From Margaritispora aquatica (lineage: Eukaryota > Ascomycota > Leotiomycetes > Helotiales > Discinellaceae): a DNA stretch of 64,000 nucleotides. The position numbers and the translations under genes were made by a program. The DNA lies in the NCBI GenBank assembly GCA_007644065.1, contig VJWN01000016.1, positions 481,207 through 545,206 on the forward strand, given 5' to 3'. Under the pieces are notes generated by a model that was given only the letters and a program-made list of their open reading frames with translations, searched no databases and had not been told where the DNA came from. This document shows positions 36,661 to 46,821 of the stretch, piece after piece. Position 1 is the first letter of the stretch, and every line of letters starts with the position of its first letter.

Positions 36661-38772
36661 TCAGCCGAAGGCCAGCTTACTTTGACCCTTCTCTGGCTTC
36701 CCTCGTGCCGTATTCTTCTTGTTTGTTTTCTGTGCTGGCTTCTTATTGGGACCTTTGGGTTGAACGCGTGGTCTATCTTCATCTTGGAGATCTTTAGCCA
36801 TGTGCCAATCTTGATGGCTCTGCAACGCTTCCACTGATACTAAAGCCCGATTGCATCGCGAACAGAGAAAGGTCGAGAGGCTTTGTTGGTGAAGTCCTAA
36901 TTCGTCAACTGGCAGGTGGTCTTCTTTTTGTACTTCAGTTGCCTCATTTTGGCCGTCAGGCAAACCTTGTGCTGCCTCCGTATCTGCATCTTTTGCTTCT
37001 TCGAGACGAGCTTCAATGCCGGGTAATTGGGCTCCAAACTCATCATCATGCTCATTGATGCTATCAGATTTCACAAAGAACCTCCCAATTCCACCAGCCG
37101 GTTCGATCCGTCGTCTTTTCTCTGGCCTATCTTCAGCAGCATCATCTTTCTTCGCATCACGTATGCTCAGGCTGGAAGTGTTTGGGTTGTTCTTGACCAA
37201 GAATGCTCCAATTCCCATATTTCCAGCTACCCCATCCTCAAATCCACCCACACTTAGGCTGAGATTTGCACATGGCCAGACCCTACCCTCAAGGATGATT
37301 TGACCGAGTAGGTTCTTGGCCAGCTCGAATAAACCTGTCTCATCAATCTTCTTCCCCGAATGTATGGGGCTTTGACGAGACCTGGTTTGACCTCCTTGCC
37401 GAAAATGCAAGTTGATTGTTTTGGGTCGTCTCTTGTTCTCTAACACACCCTCTTCTACCAATCGGCTATAGATATCAGCCGCAAATATACGTAGCCAACG
37501 ATGAGCTTGCTCAGGTGTGTTGATACTGGGTCTGAAGGATTTTGCTGATAACATGGACTTGATTTGGGTGCGAGAGTTGACTTCGCTGAAGTCGTTCCCA
37601 CGGATGATTTGATACACCCAAGTCCCTGTATCGTCGCCAAGCTTTGACTTCAACTGCTCAACTGAGATAGGTAGTAGATCTTTGATGGTATCTGTATTGA
37701 ATGATGCAGTGATCTGATCACCAAGCTTCCCTCCAAGCCCTCTAATTTTTGTGAACTTGGAGTCAGAGAGAAATTGTTGGACCGCTCGATTTCTGATGAT
37801 AGTTTGAGCATTTGGCTTCTTATGGGCAGACCCCAACTTCGACAACATCTTGTTTTGAGCTATCCCACCAGAACAGGTATAATCCAGCCTATCCCTGATA
37901 GCAGCTCTGACAGATCGCACTATCTCAGATCCAATCAATATAGCGATGTCATCCCAATCCGGGTCGTCTTCCTCAGTCTCATCGACATCTAGATCAACCA
38001 AAGCATCGGCTTTCCAATCTAGGACCGTTGTAGGTGGCAACGGTAGATTTTCAGATGGATCATCATAAGGAGGTGGACCAGACAGGTCAGGATATCGTTC
38101 CAGCATGATCGAGTGCACTTGTGCTGATAAATCCATGAAGACTTCGTCGACCGAAGCTTTCTCAACTCTTTGAAGATCCGCCGGTAGTGTTTCTTTTATA
38201 CAAGCCAGTATACGGCGGGATTCCAGTCGGTATGGGTCCAAAGACACTTTGTGTGTTGCGATATTTTTAAAAGCATCATCATGATAACCCCATCTCTCAT
38301 CGCCTTCTTTCCACGTCGCAACGTGTTGCATGATCAGTTCGGGGCATAGTTTTTTTGCTTCTGTGATTGTAATATGCCGTGTTAATCCGGATTTGCGGGC
38401 TGGGTAATTGATCGCAATGAGACCTTGCCTATGATACTGATTGTTAGTCAGTGTCTTGTGTCTATCCTTATTCCAACAGCACAATCAACTCCCAATTCCA
38501 ACAGCAAACACGCCACACCCAAAAGAAATTCAGACTCACCACTGCTGCACTGCTAACGGGACATCCTCCGCAACACCCAACCTGACCATCTCGCACTGCG
38601 CATAAAACGCATCGAGATCTACATGCGCGATGACCCTCAGCGGACAACTAGTCGCCGACAACGCCAGCTGCGAGAGATTTTTGTACGTGAAGCGCGATTT
38701 GCCCCTTCTTCTGCTTGTACCTGTACCTACATCGAGAGGTGATGATGGCTGGAAGGGCTGCGAGGAGGACAT
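36661..38772 (-). CDS. rad30: DNA polymerase eta (RAD30), Y-family translesion polymerase
   Basis: Copies past UV dimers, inserting AA opposite TT dimers; nuclear, recruited by ubiquitinated PCNA. Two exons (38540-38772 and 36661-38428) with a 111 nt intron give 666 aa. Seen: HVDLDAFYAQCE with the first catalytic Asp (about 50-61), PLAVQQWQGLIAINYPARKS, LTRHITITEAKKLCPEL, KASVDEVFMDLS with the Asp-Glu pair, a eta-type acidic insert (DLDVDETEEDDPDWDDIAIL), the SGGIAQNKMLSKLGSAHKKP thumb-side motif, the RGLGGKLG helix-hairpin-helix, and a little-finger domain with KTINLHFRQG. The C-terminus carries a UBZ finger (CSRCNRALVSVEALQSHQDWH, C-x2-C-x11-H-x3-H minus strand; about 583-603) and ends QSKLAFG, a weak PIP-box-like tail. 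The length and order match fungal Rad30. Confidence 0.96.
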
Positions 38773-39246
38773 CGTGGTTGCTGTACCTAGATGTATAGGA
38801 GGTGAATCGCAATCGTGGGCGAGGATAAAGGAAGCTGCAAGTAAGACTGGGGCGAGGGTGGGTGTAGCTCTCGCTTTGAGGGTTGGCAGATCACTGAGAC
38901 ATTGTAAACGATGATTATCGTATGCTCAAAAGTGCTTCATTTCGTGGAGGAGGCGTCCCATGGATACGCCTGAGGATGTTGTAGAGTTTGAGGATTTTCC
39001 ATCTCCATGAGGAGACGCGACGACCCACCCCGCGTAGAGTGAAAGCTTGCTTGGTGGAAAGTAGTGACTGGGACTGACTGGGTGGGGTAAGCGTGACCAA
39101 TTATGCCTATGACGACACCTGATCCTTGACTAAGTGTTCACAATAATACAGTTTGATATAATAGAAGCTCACTACTTATTCAATTTCTACCTTATGGTAA
39201 AACTTATGATTTTATATCAAAGAAACATCTACAGGTAGATGCCAAA
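38773..39246. other. divergent promoter region
   Basis: Shared upstream region between DNA polymerase eta (minus) and the small overlapping-ORF gene (plus). No gene is seen. Confidence 0.5.
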
Positions 39247-39357
39247 ATGTCTTTCCTCTCTCTTTTCCGCAGTCCCACCGTCCTCGCTAGCCTGGATATC
39301 ACGACCCTCTTCGGAGTTGTAGGTGGAATATATCTCCTGCGCTCACATACAGTATGA
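39247..39357 (+). CDS. upstream ORF of 36 aa with a membrane-like segment, overlapping the next ATG
   Basis: Starts in a good context (GCCAAAATGTC) and encodes MSFLSLFRSPTVLASL, then a hydrophobic stretch (TTLFGVVGGIYLL), then RSHTV and TGA. The stop at 39355-39357 overlaps the ATG (39354) of the next frame as ATGA. It may be a regulatory uORF, a separate microprotein, or the first exon of a single protein whose splice I could not resolve; no donor/acceptor pair I tested gave the correct phase. Confidence 0.4.
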   Translation: MSFLSLFRSPTVLASLDITTLFGVVGGIYLLRSHTV

Positions 39358-40053
39358 TCGAGCTCTCTGAAGACCACGAAGCCAGGATGGTACGTACCTT
39401 TCACGCATCTCATGTCTCTTATCTTCTCGATCCCATCTTCCCACGTTTTTCCCTAGCTTTCCCGCATTTACATCCATTCATTCGCCACTTCTGCACACCA
39501 TCCATCAACAGCAATATTACCAATAGACCTACCTGTCTTGGTCAAAATGTCCGTGTGCTGAACCACCTCGTGGCCACCAACAAACCACCGCACCACCACC
39601 ACCGCCAGAGCAGCTCAGCTCTTCGCTTCCCCTGAGGGTTGCTCCCCATGCCGCCATCAACCCATCTATTGCAGCACAAATGCAACCTTTTCTCCACAAT
39701 CACAACTTCCCCTCCTTACCAACACATGTTCTCCCGACTCCTTCCAACTTATAAAAGTACCCTGACAGTAACATTAAATTAACAAACAGGACGAACTTGA
39801 GGGGACATTGCGAGGCCATATCGGTCTTATCGAAGAGTCGCTCGATCACTTGGAAGGCTCAGGAACAGAAGCAGATCGCGGAAAGGAAATGTGAGGAATC
39901 CTTTTAGTCTCATCCACATGAACGATCACTGATCTGATCCCGTTCTCTCTTCTCGAAAGCAAGAAATTTCAAGACATTGACGTTCGATCGCGATATAGGG
40001 ACGAATATTATGGAAAAAGAGGCTGGGACCAGAAGGAAAAAGGAAAGAAATAG
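39354..40053 (+). CDS. small charged protein, 76 aa, unknown function
   Basis: Three exons (39354-39389, 39790-39890, 39960-40053) join to a 76-residue acidic-then-basic protein: MIELSEDHEARM, then DELEGTLRGHIGLIEESLDH, then a tail FQDIDVRSRYRDEYYGKRGW ending in KEKGKK. Donors are GTACGT and GTGAGG; the acceptors are AACAAACAG and TCGAAAG. The first intron is 400 nt, longer than others in the window. If the upstream hydrophobic ORF belongs to the same protein, it would be a small tail- or head-anchored membrane protein. No family is recognised; the exon junctions and coherent charge pattern support it. Confidence 0.5.
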
Positions 40054-42086
40054 CTAGACAACCCCGCCAGATCACAAACAAAATCTTATAATTCAGCCCC
40101 GTTTTTTGCGGTTTTTTCAAAGAGATCACAGGAGACCGATGAATTATATTTCAATCGCATTCTAGATTCTTGAACGGCTTATTGACTTCCTTGTCAAAAA
40201 GGATAAAGGTGTGTGGTGATAGGCCAGTTGGTCATGCACGCCATACCAGAAGGAAACAATGGCTGCTGGCGAGGTCTCGATCCGTCCACACCAAGATGTT
40301 GAGGCTCAAATGTTGGTTGAAGGGAGTGCGACATCCCAAGAATGAACTTCCACACTCTTTCTCCCCATTCTACGTTCTTTTGCTCTTTTTTTCCCCCTAA
40401 TACTCTCATCTTTTTGTTCACCACGCACTTGCGCAGTAGCTCCTACACTTCCTTTTCTCACCATTGCTGCACGTATTACAATCGACTGCCCACTGGGCGT
40501 CCCACAGCCATGCTTCTCCGCTCTCGTTACCGATCTTACCCTTCGCCTAGGCTCGTCGGCCGTCCCGACTCCAGATGTCTTGGAGGTAGCTTCAGCGAGC
40601 TGTTTGACTGCATTTTCCTCATATGGAATGCCAGCCTGGCAAGGCGATTGAAGAGTATGCAGCCTTGTAATGAACCAGGAGTGCGCTGAAACCAAAAATC
40701 CCGAAGGATAGTTCTTTGCGTGTGGCTTGATTTCGAGTATCCTCAGGGCTGAAATATGAGCATTCATCTCGTTTTACTTCTTCGTCTTGACCGCCACGCT
40801 ATCCTTCTGAAATTTGGCTGGCTGAGGGAGGAACTTTTCCCGGTAGATATTGATGTTCTCGTGTGGTAAGAGCTTATTGCGCCCACTTCTCCTTTTGTTT
40901 GAGCCTCGTCGCTGGTCATGTTTTTGGTATGTGTATGTACGTCGGTGGGTAGCTCTCCTCAGCTAGGGGGCACTATGGACGAATACATTACAATCGTTGG
41001 CAGATCGGAACTCCGCCTCACCTTGAATATCTCAAGGTAGACAAGTCCGGTGTTCAATCTGGGGCCACGGAGAGTGATAGTCACTCTAGCTGGGATAATT
41101 TGAAAGTTCGAGTACAACTAGCATATCGAATTCGGCTAGAAGTCAGTATAAGCCGAGTTGCCTTCCGGGCATGTTGGGTTCACCTCCACTGACTCATATT
41201 GCTGGAACCATGTCCCGGGACTATGGTATTGTGAAGTTCTGCTTAGCCCTTCGACATAGTTCCCAACAGGATCCATAACCGCCTCACCCTAAGAAGTTCC
41301 CCAGGCTGAACGTAAGTTAGCGGCTTTTGCGATGCGATCGTACCTGGATTAACAGGCAGTACCTGGACCTGTACCAATGATCAATTCTCTCAACTTACGC
41401 CAATAGACTGCGCCGCACATATCTATCAACAAGAAGAAAATCCGGTCGCTACTGTTAGGCTACTCACCGACGGAGGGATAATGAAGTAGGAGGATCATGG
41501 ATACCCCCATACTGCTTAGACTTGGAAACAGCAAATAGTCGACAAAAATTGGTGCATTTGCGCTCCTAGTGGCCAATGACCTCGAAATCTTGTTGCCCAT
41601 AGTATGAAACTTGCACTAGAGGGCCCTTGGAATTGGGCACACAGATACAGGCTGTGCTGTATGTATCCTTCTCGTGCTTTGTACTGGCTGTCGGTGAAGC
41701 CATCGTGTCAGGTCATAGGCAACGCCGCCGGTAACTCACCATCATGCCAAGCTCACAAACAGCCCTGGGGAGCAACCTGACCTGGACAAAGCTAGAGACC
41801 GGAGAATGAAGCCTCGAAAGTTGAACATGGTCTCCAGATAGAGGGTATATAGGATTTGGTGTACCCAGCTGCCAATGTCCATCGACAACCACAATAATAG
41901 GTACGAAGCTCGAACCGAACTATCAATCACTCGAGCAATTGTTTGCATCTTAACAGTCCGAGATTCAAAGCTTCCTTTGCCATCATTGCCACTTTCGATA
42001 TATTGGTCGCACAGACGAACAGATTAGCCAAGTCCGTGTAGCCCGAAGTTCTTGAAGCTGCGCAGCACTGACTGTACTATAGTATA
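40054..42086. other. gene-free interval
   Basis: About 2 kb with no supported gene. A minus-strand frame of 153 codons (40306-40767) is arginine/lysine-rich, motif-free and overlapped by an equally open plus-strand frame, so it was not called. Confidence 0.5.
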
Positions 42087-42584
42087 ATGCCATCCACCAT
42101 GATAACTTCCAGCATGATGTTTTCTCCTATGATGCCATCCAGTATCAAGCCATCCCGGCAATATATGACACGTCCACCATCTGTCGATGGCTGGTGGAGA
42201 TGCCACAAATGTGGAAGAGAGGTGAATCCAGGAGCTTCAGGAACGACCTGCCCAGAGTGTCAACACGAGAAGTGCGAAGACTGTAAAGCAGTAACCCCAT
42301 TACCATCGCCAATACAAGACCATTACGGACACGACTTCGCCCATATGCACCCACGAAGTCCTCATGACTTCGCTAAAGGTTCTCACTCAATCTTCGTCGT
42401 CCACAACCACTCAACCACCGGAGTTTGCCATGGCTCCGGGATGCCTGACAGCTACGCGAGACATCCTCCTACTTCTGGATTTTGGAAGTGTTGCGAATGC
42501 TCTCTTGCAGTCAACCCGGCAAACAGTCCGGAACAATGCCCCGATTGCGCACACTACAGATGCAAATACTGTGGTGACGTGTAA
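42087..42584 (+). CDS. tandem zinc-knuckle protein with two W-C-C/CP-C/H-C-C units, 165 aa
   Basis: Single exon. The N-terminus is Met/Ser/Pro-rich (MPSTMITSSMMFSPMMPSS). Two copies of the knuckle follow. Copy 1: WRCHKC, 12 residues, CPECQHEKCEDC (about residues 37-66). Copy 2: WKCCEC, 12 residues, CPDCAHYRCKYC (about 133-162), ending five residues before the stop. Both share VNP after the first CxxC. A His/Ser-rich linker (HDFAHMHPRSPHDFAKGSH) lies between them. The repeats imply an internal duplication within the same family as the genes at 17749 and 49544. There is no signal peptide or TM, and the function is unknown. The run of closely spaced ATGs makes the exact start uncertain. Confidence 0.75.
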   Translation: MPSTMITSSMMFSPMMPSSIKPSRQYMTRPPSVDGWWRCHKCGREVNPGASGTTCPECQHEKCEDCKAVTPLPSPIQDHYGHDFAHMHPRSPHDFAKGSHSIFVVHNHSTTGVCHGSGMPDSYARHPPTSGFWKCCECSLAVNPANSPEQCPDCAHYRCKYCGDV

Positions 42585-44942
42585 ATCGTTATTCCATCAC
42601 CTTCGATACAATGGGATTATTCGGCATCAGTCACATATACTCCGCTCATCGGAGTATAATGTGAGTTCTTCGAACACGACCTCGACATCATGAAGGTTCG
42701 TTGGCTGTATTACTGTCTTTTGGGTGGTGTTTTCGTTTGGTGCTGGGAGGGGTATGCTTCGAAATCTCGTCGGGGTGGTGGAATTCTTGCATTTTGGCGT
42801 GACTCGGTGTTCATACATACTCTTTGGGGATCACAGCACTTTCACTTCTTGTTTTGTCGTTCTGTATCCGCGCAATTTTTGTTTCTGGTTTCTGGTTTAT
42901 TCTCCTTCTTGTGATTGTTTTGCTCGGAATTCGCGATTTTGTATTTGGTTCATTCGTTTTTATAGATGGTATTGGTTTGGGAATGTACAACTGGTTGGAG
43001 AAATCGCGCTGGCGTCTCAGGTCGGGATTACATAGAATATTTTCAATGTTATCTTTGTTCCACATTTGTTGCTTAAGTTTGCGAGGAGATCGTGTCGCTT
43101 GGATTTCAAATCAAAAGGCCATATGTGCGGGATTCAACGGGCAAGTCGCCTGAGTGTTTGCAGTACTGCGCCTCTGTAAAATTTATGTTGGAGTATAGTG
43201 TGCCTATTCTATTAGCCGTTACAATTTAGCGTCAAGGTACGCTATCCACAGGTATATTCGCAAATATAGCCATTGTGGTTGATTGCTGTGCGTAAACAGG
43301 ACCTAAGCATTTAGAGACCCCTCCGGAGCACGGGGTCCTCTTGAGATGTAATCCGAGTTTTATATTTGCCAGCCATTTGACTTCGAGATCTTATCTTTGG
43401 CGGTCGTCGGTATCCACCACTAGAGCAGTTGTAATATATCTGTATGGTCGGATCCTCTTCGTAGGAGGTTGGGATTTTTAGTAACAAGGAATACTGTGGA
43501 CTAATGCTTGCAGTTTCACCGTCTCTCCCATCTGTCATATTGAACTTATGATGCGTGCTTCCGAATCATAACGCAGAATGCAGGACATGAATCTTCAAGC
43601 AAGATCTCTCATGCACTAGTTTGTCGGCTTGAAACCTCTTGGTCTTACGAAGCAAGTTCTTGACCTTCTAAAAATCGCGAGGGAATGTTCTTCCTCCAGA
43701 TAAGTGTCTTGTTTGATCACATATTGCCATGTCGTTTGGAATTTGGATTAGCCTCCAGGTACACCTGATGGTCAATCGGTTCTTTCTCCCACCTGCTAGC
43801 ACCCATGAACTCGTTGTGGGTTCTCAACCCTAGAAGACCACCGCAGGTTGCGTTCACAGTATTTCCATTATCTTGAGCTAGAATAGGAGTCTTCTGGTGG
43901 TCAGGTATTCCAATGCGGTGAAGAGGTTGCTATGGTGGACGTACCCAAGATGGAGGAAGGCTTCGTGTATGCAGATGATCTGACACTCTGCTCTCAAGTA
44001 CCTGAGCACGACACCTCCCAACCGGCAGATTTTGTATTGTCTGAGACAGTCTTAAACTCCTCAAGTCCCGCCACCTAGGAAGCATGATGTGGGGTTCTGT
44101 TGCGACCTCTTGCTAGGTGCAAGGAGAAAGCTTCTAAAGATGTGTACCAATATCCAGTGCCCCTCAATGTTAAGCTGCCATCGCAGATTTCTTTTTGTCG
44201 ATATCGATGGGCGGAAGGGCTGAAAGTCGCAAGAATGGGTAGAGAGCTTCTTGGTTGTCGCAGCCGTGAGGTTGTGATGTAGTCATGTTGAAACTCGAGT
44301 GGGACCAAAACGGCAGCTAGGCAGTTGCCGAAAAGCTTGACCTCAAGTTTTTCCCTCGTCTTAGAAAATGATACTGATACCCCACATAACTACTGCACAA
44401 AGCTGGATGCATACCGATGGAGTTGTGCAGGTTTGCATAGGTAAATTCGTATGGCTGATGGGGTGATGACTTTTTAAACATCGAGAGAGTGTGAATGAAC
44501 GCACCGATATTCCATCAAGATCTTGCATAGGGAAAATCCCACAATCTACTTAATAGAGGCCCAAGTCCCCCTGTGCTTGAGAAGGGTCTTGACCCGAAGG
44601 ATCCTACTGTAGACTTTGTAAATCTGCCTCAACACGCCCCAGCACTTGAATTCTGCAGAATTGATGAGGCTAGTACAACAGATCTGGCTTGTATTTCTTC
44701 CATTATAGGTCAACGTTTTAATTATTAAAACATTATTACATTCGTTATGCTCAGGGTAATGCTATTTACCCAAGTCTATCTTCAACCAGCTCATTGATCC
44801 ACCATGTAGGATGCAGGAAGGCGGTGTAACCTCATCCTTCGCTTCACAAACGCCCCAACTCCATATTTTGTACAAGGGAATACAAGGACATATCGACAGT
44901 GTAGCTACTCATAATCTTAAGGGAAGCTCTACCATTGACCTA
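42585..44942. other. intergenic region with 3' hairpin
   Basis: About 2.4 kb. The first part is probably the 3' UTR of the double zinc-knuckle gene and includes a 9 bp hairpin at 42636-42658. Plus-strand frames at 42724-43153 are Phe/Trp/Cys-rich readings of a T-rich stretch, not genes. Nothing is supported between 43.2 and 44.9 kb. Confidence 0.5.
42636..42658 (+). other. 9 bp perfect-stem hairpin in probable 3' UTR
   Basis: TATACTCCG at 42636-42644 pairs perfectly with CGGAGTATA at 42650-42658 around a 5 nt loop, CTCAT. It starts 51 bp after the stop of the double zinc-knuckle gene. Confidence 0.6.
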
Positions 44943-46821
44943 TTACCGCAGATGTCTTAATTCAGTTGACCCATCGGGCTGTCCTAGATGGTTATTTTCT
45001 CGCTCATCTGTACGAGCCGTACGATGACTTCTCTTCCTCATTTCCTGCGTGTTATTATCTTTAGGTTTCTTTAGCCGATGTCCTCGCTCAAGCATATCTT
45101 CAGCAGCTGAAAATCCTACAGAGGATCGAAGCTGATCCACCGCGGGACCAATCCTATAATGACTCTCTATGGGTTCATGGTTGCAGCAAGGGGATCGACG
45201 GATTGGCAGAAGATAGTCTACCAGATTGTAGCCCATCACTGATTGCCAGTTGGCAATTGCAGATCCCAGATCCCAAGGATTGTCTCCTACGTTTAACAAA
45301 CTTAAAATTGCGAATGTGCGAGTTGCCCGGCGATCTCTCTCAGACAGCAGCTCACGCCGATGATTTTGTTTCAAGGGTTGAGGATTTTTTGTATCTTCCA
45401 CAGGCAATGCGTTTGTATCGTCATCTCGAGTGACCTCTGGGCCGCCACCTAATTCTGAATCAGAGACATGCAGAGTCTCTTCTGTAGAATTGCTTCCTAG
45501 GACAATTGGTACTTGGGATGTGGCTGAGACCGGACGGTGAATATGAATATCTCGACTAGTTATTGATCGATGCGCATGCACATAAGATTTCGCTTTGGGT
45601 CGACCTTCAGGGCGATAACCTTGTTCTTGCAGTGGCGCTTGCCCATTATCTAGTGGATAAGTAATCTCGTAGTATGTTGGATTTGATGCTAAGTCGGGAC
45701 TAATCTCAAAGAGCCGTTCCCGGGGTGGCACTAGGACTGCGAGTGTTTGAAGGCGAGTTTTGATGCCCAGTCTTTCAACCTGAGTCAAATTTCGGAGAAT
45801 CAGCTCAAATGATGTACCTGTCATTCCAGCAGTAAATAGGAAAAAAAATCCAGAGCTATCCTTATCAGTATTGAGTCACGCTTGTCATGGCAGCCCAAAC
45901 TTACAGTGCAAGTATAGCTATAAATTGGCTGTTTATGCTTTCGTTCTATTCTCCAATTAACACGGTAATTCCTGCTAAAAATCGGAGTGATTATACCAAA
46001 ATAAGTTGGAAGGGGAGACAAACCTGATTTGTGTGCTGCTTTGAGATGTAGATTGTCATAACAACCAACAGATGTAAGGTATAGAGTGCGGTATATCCTG
46101 TAAATTGTGTAAAAAACTTGAAATTGTTCTCTCCCACAGGGCCTCCGACCCTATTACCTAACATATTAACCTCTTGCTACCAACATTGTCAATTTGAGTT
46201 GGACTTACCAGGGGCAGAAGTGGTCCATTCTTCGTATACATCTCTCAGAACTACTACAGTGATGGGTCCGGTCTGGCTTCCAATTCATACATTCTGAGCA
46301 CCATCTTGGCTTGCCATCTGCCTCGCAGACAAATACATCTTTTGTATAAAATAGCTCCAATCCAGGTGAATCAGGATCGTTATTCAACCCAGCTGAACCT
46401 CCTTCGAGATGCCCCAGGTCCGTTTCATTGCTGTATTCGGCACCGCCAATATCGTCGGTTTTCGATCGTGGTGCAGTGCGCTTGGGCTTCTTCTTGTCGC
46501 GAATTGCACTGGGACCTAATGGCACGTAGGGAGGATCGACCACTGTTACATATAAAAGTCGGAGGAAAGAAGAAGCCATAAGAAGAAATAGGACGAAGTA
46601 TATGACAAGAATTGGGATGGCGGCGGATTTATCGTTATGTTTCTTCAGCAGATAGTCCACTTCAAGGCGTCAGTCACTGAACAAACAATAAGAGAGACAC
46701 TCTTACCACATAATGGAACGACAAGAACATATGTCGCATAGCCAACCACCGCAGCCAGAATTACCGGTATGACGCGAGCCGTCCAGATATTGGCCGCAAC
46801 ATTATTTCCATTCTTCTCCAT
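44943..46821 (-). CDS. pfa5: palmitoyltransferase PFA5 (DHHC family, DHFC variant)
   Basis: Membrane S-acyltransferase that attaches palmitate to cysteines of target proteins. Five exons (46707-46821, 46209-46659, 46024-46150, 45905-45945, 44943-45855) join in phase to 548 aa. Seen: TM1 (about 11-36), TM2 ([20 protein letters not shown]), the cysteine-rich domain [17 protein letters not shown], then [11 protein letters not shown] with DHFC (184-187) in place of [24 protein letters not shown] with TM3, TM4 ([20 protein letters not shown]) and the NLTQVE motif after it. A long variable tail follows, ending in Arg/His-rich sequence. DHFC/DHYC also occurs in fungal PFA5 as I recall. The start at 46821 (MEKNGNNVA) places TM1 as in relatives; an in-frame ATG at 46920 would add 33 residues. 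Exon 4 is only 41 nt and was located by demanding the TM4 frame. Confidence 0.92.

Noticed and set aside
40306..40767. 153-codon minus-strand frame
   Set aside because: Overlaps an open plus frame of similar length; basic low-information sequence.
42690..43153. Three overlapping plus-strand frames of 74-109 codons after the double zinc-knuckle gene
   Set aside because: T-rich DNA read as Phe/Leu/Trp/Cys; looks like 3' UTR or spacer rather than a membrane protein.
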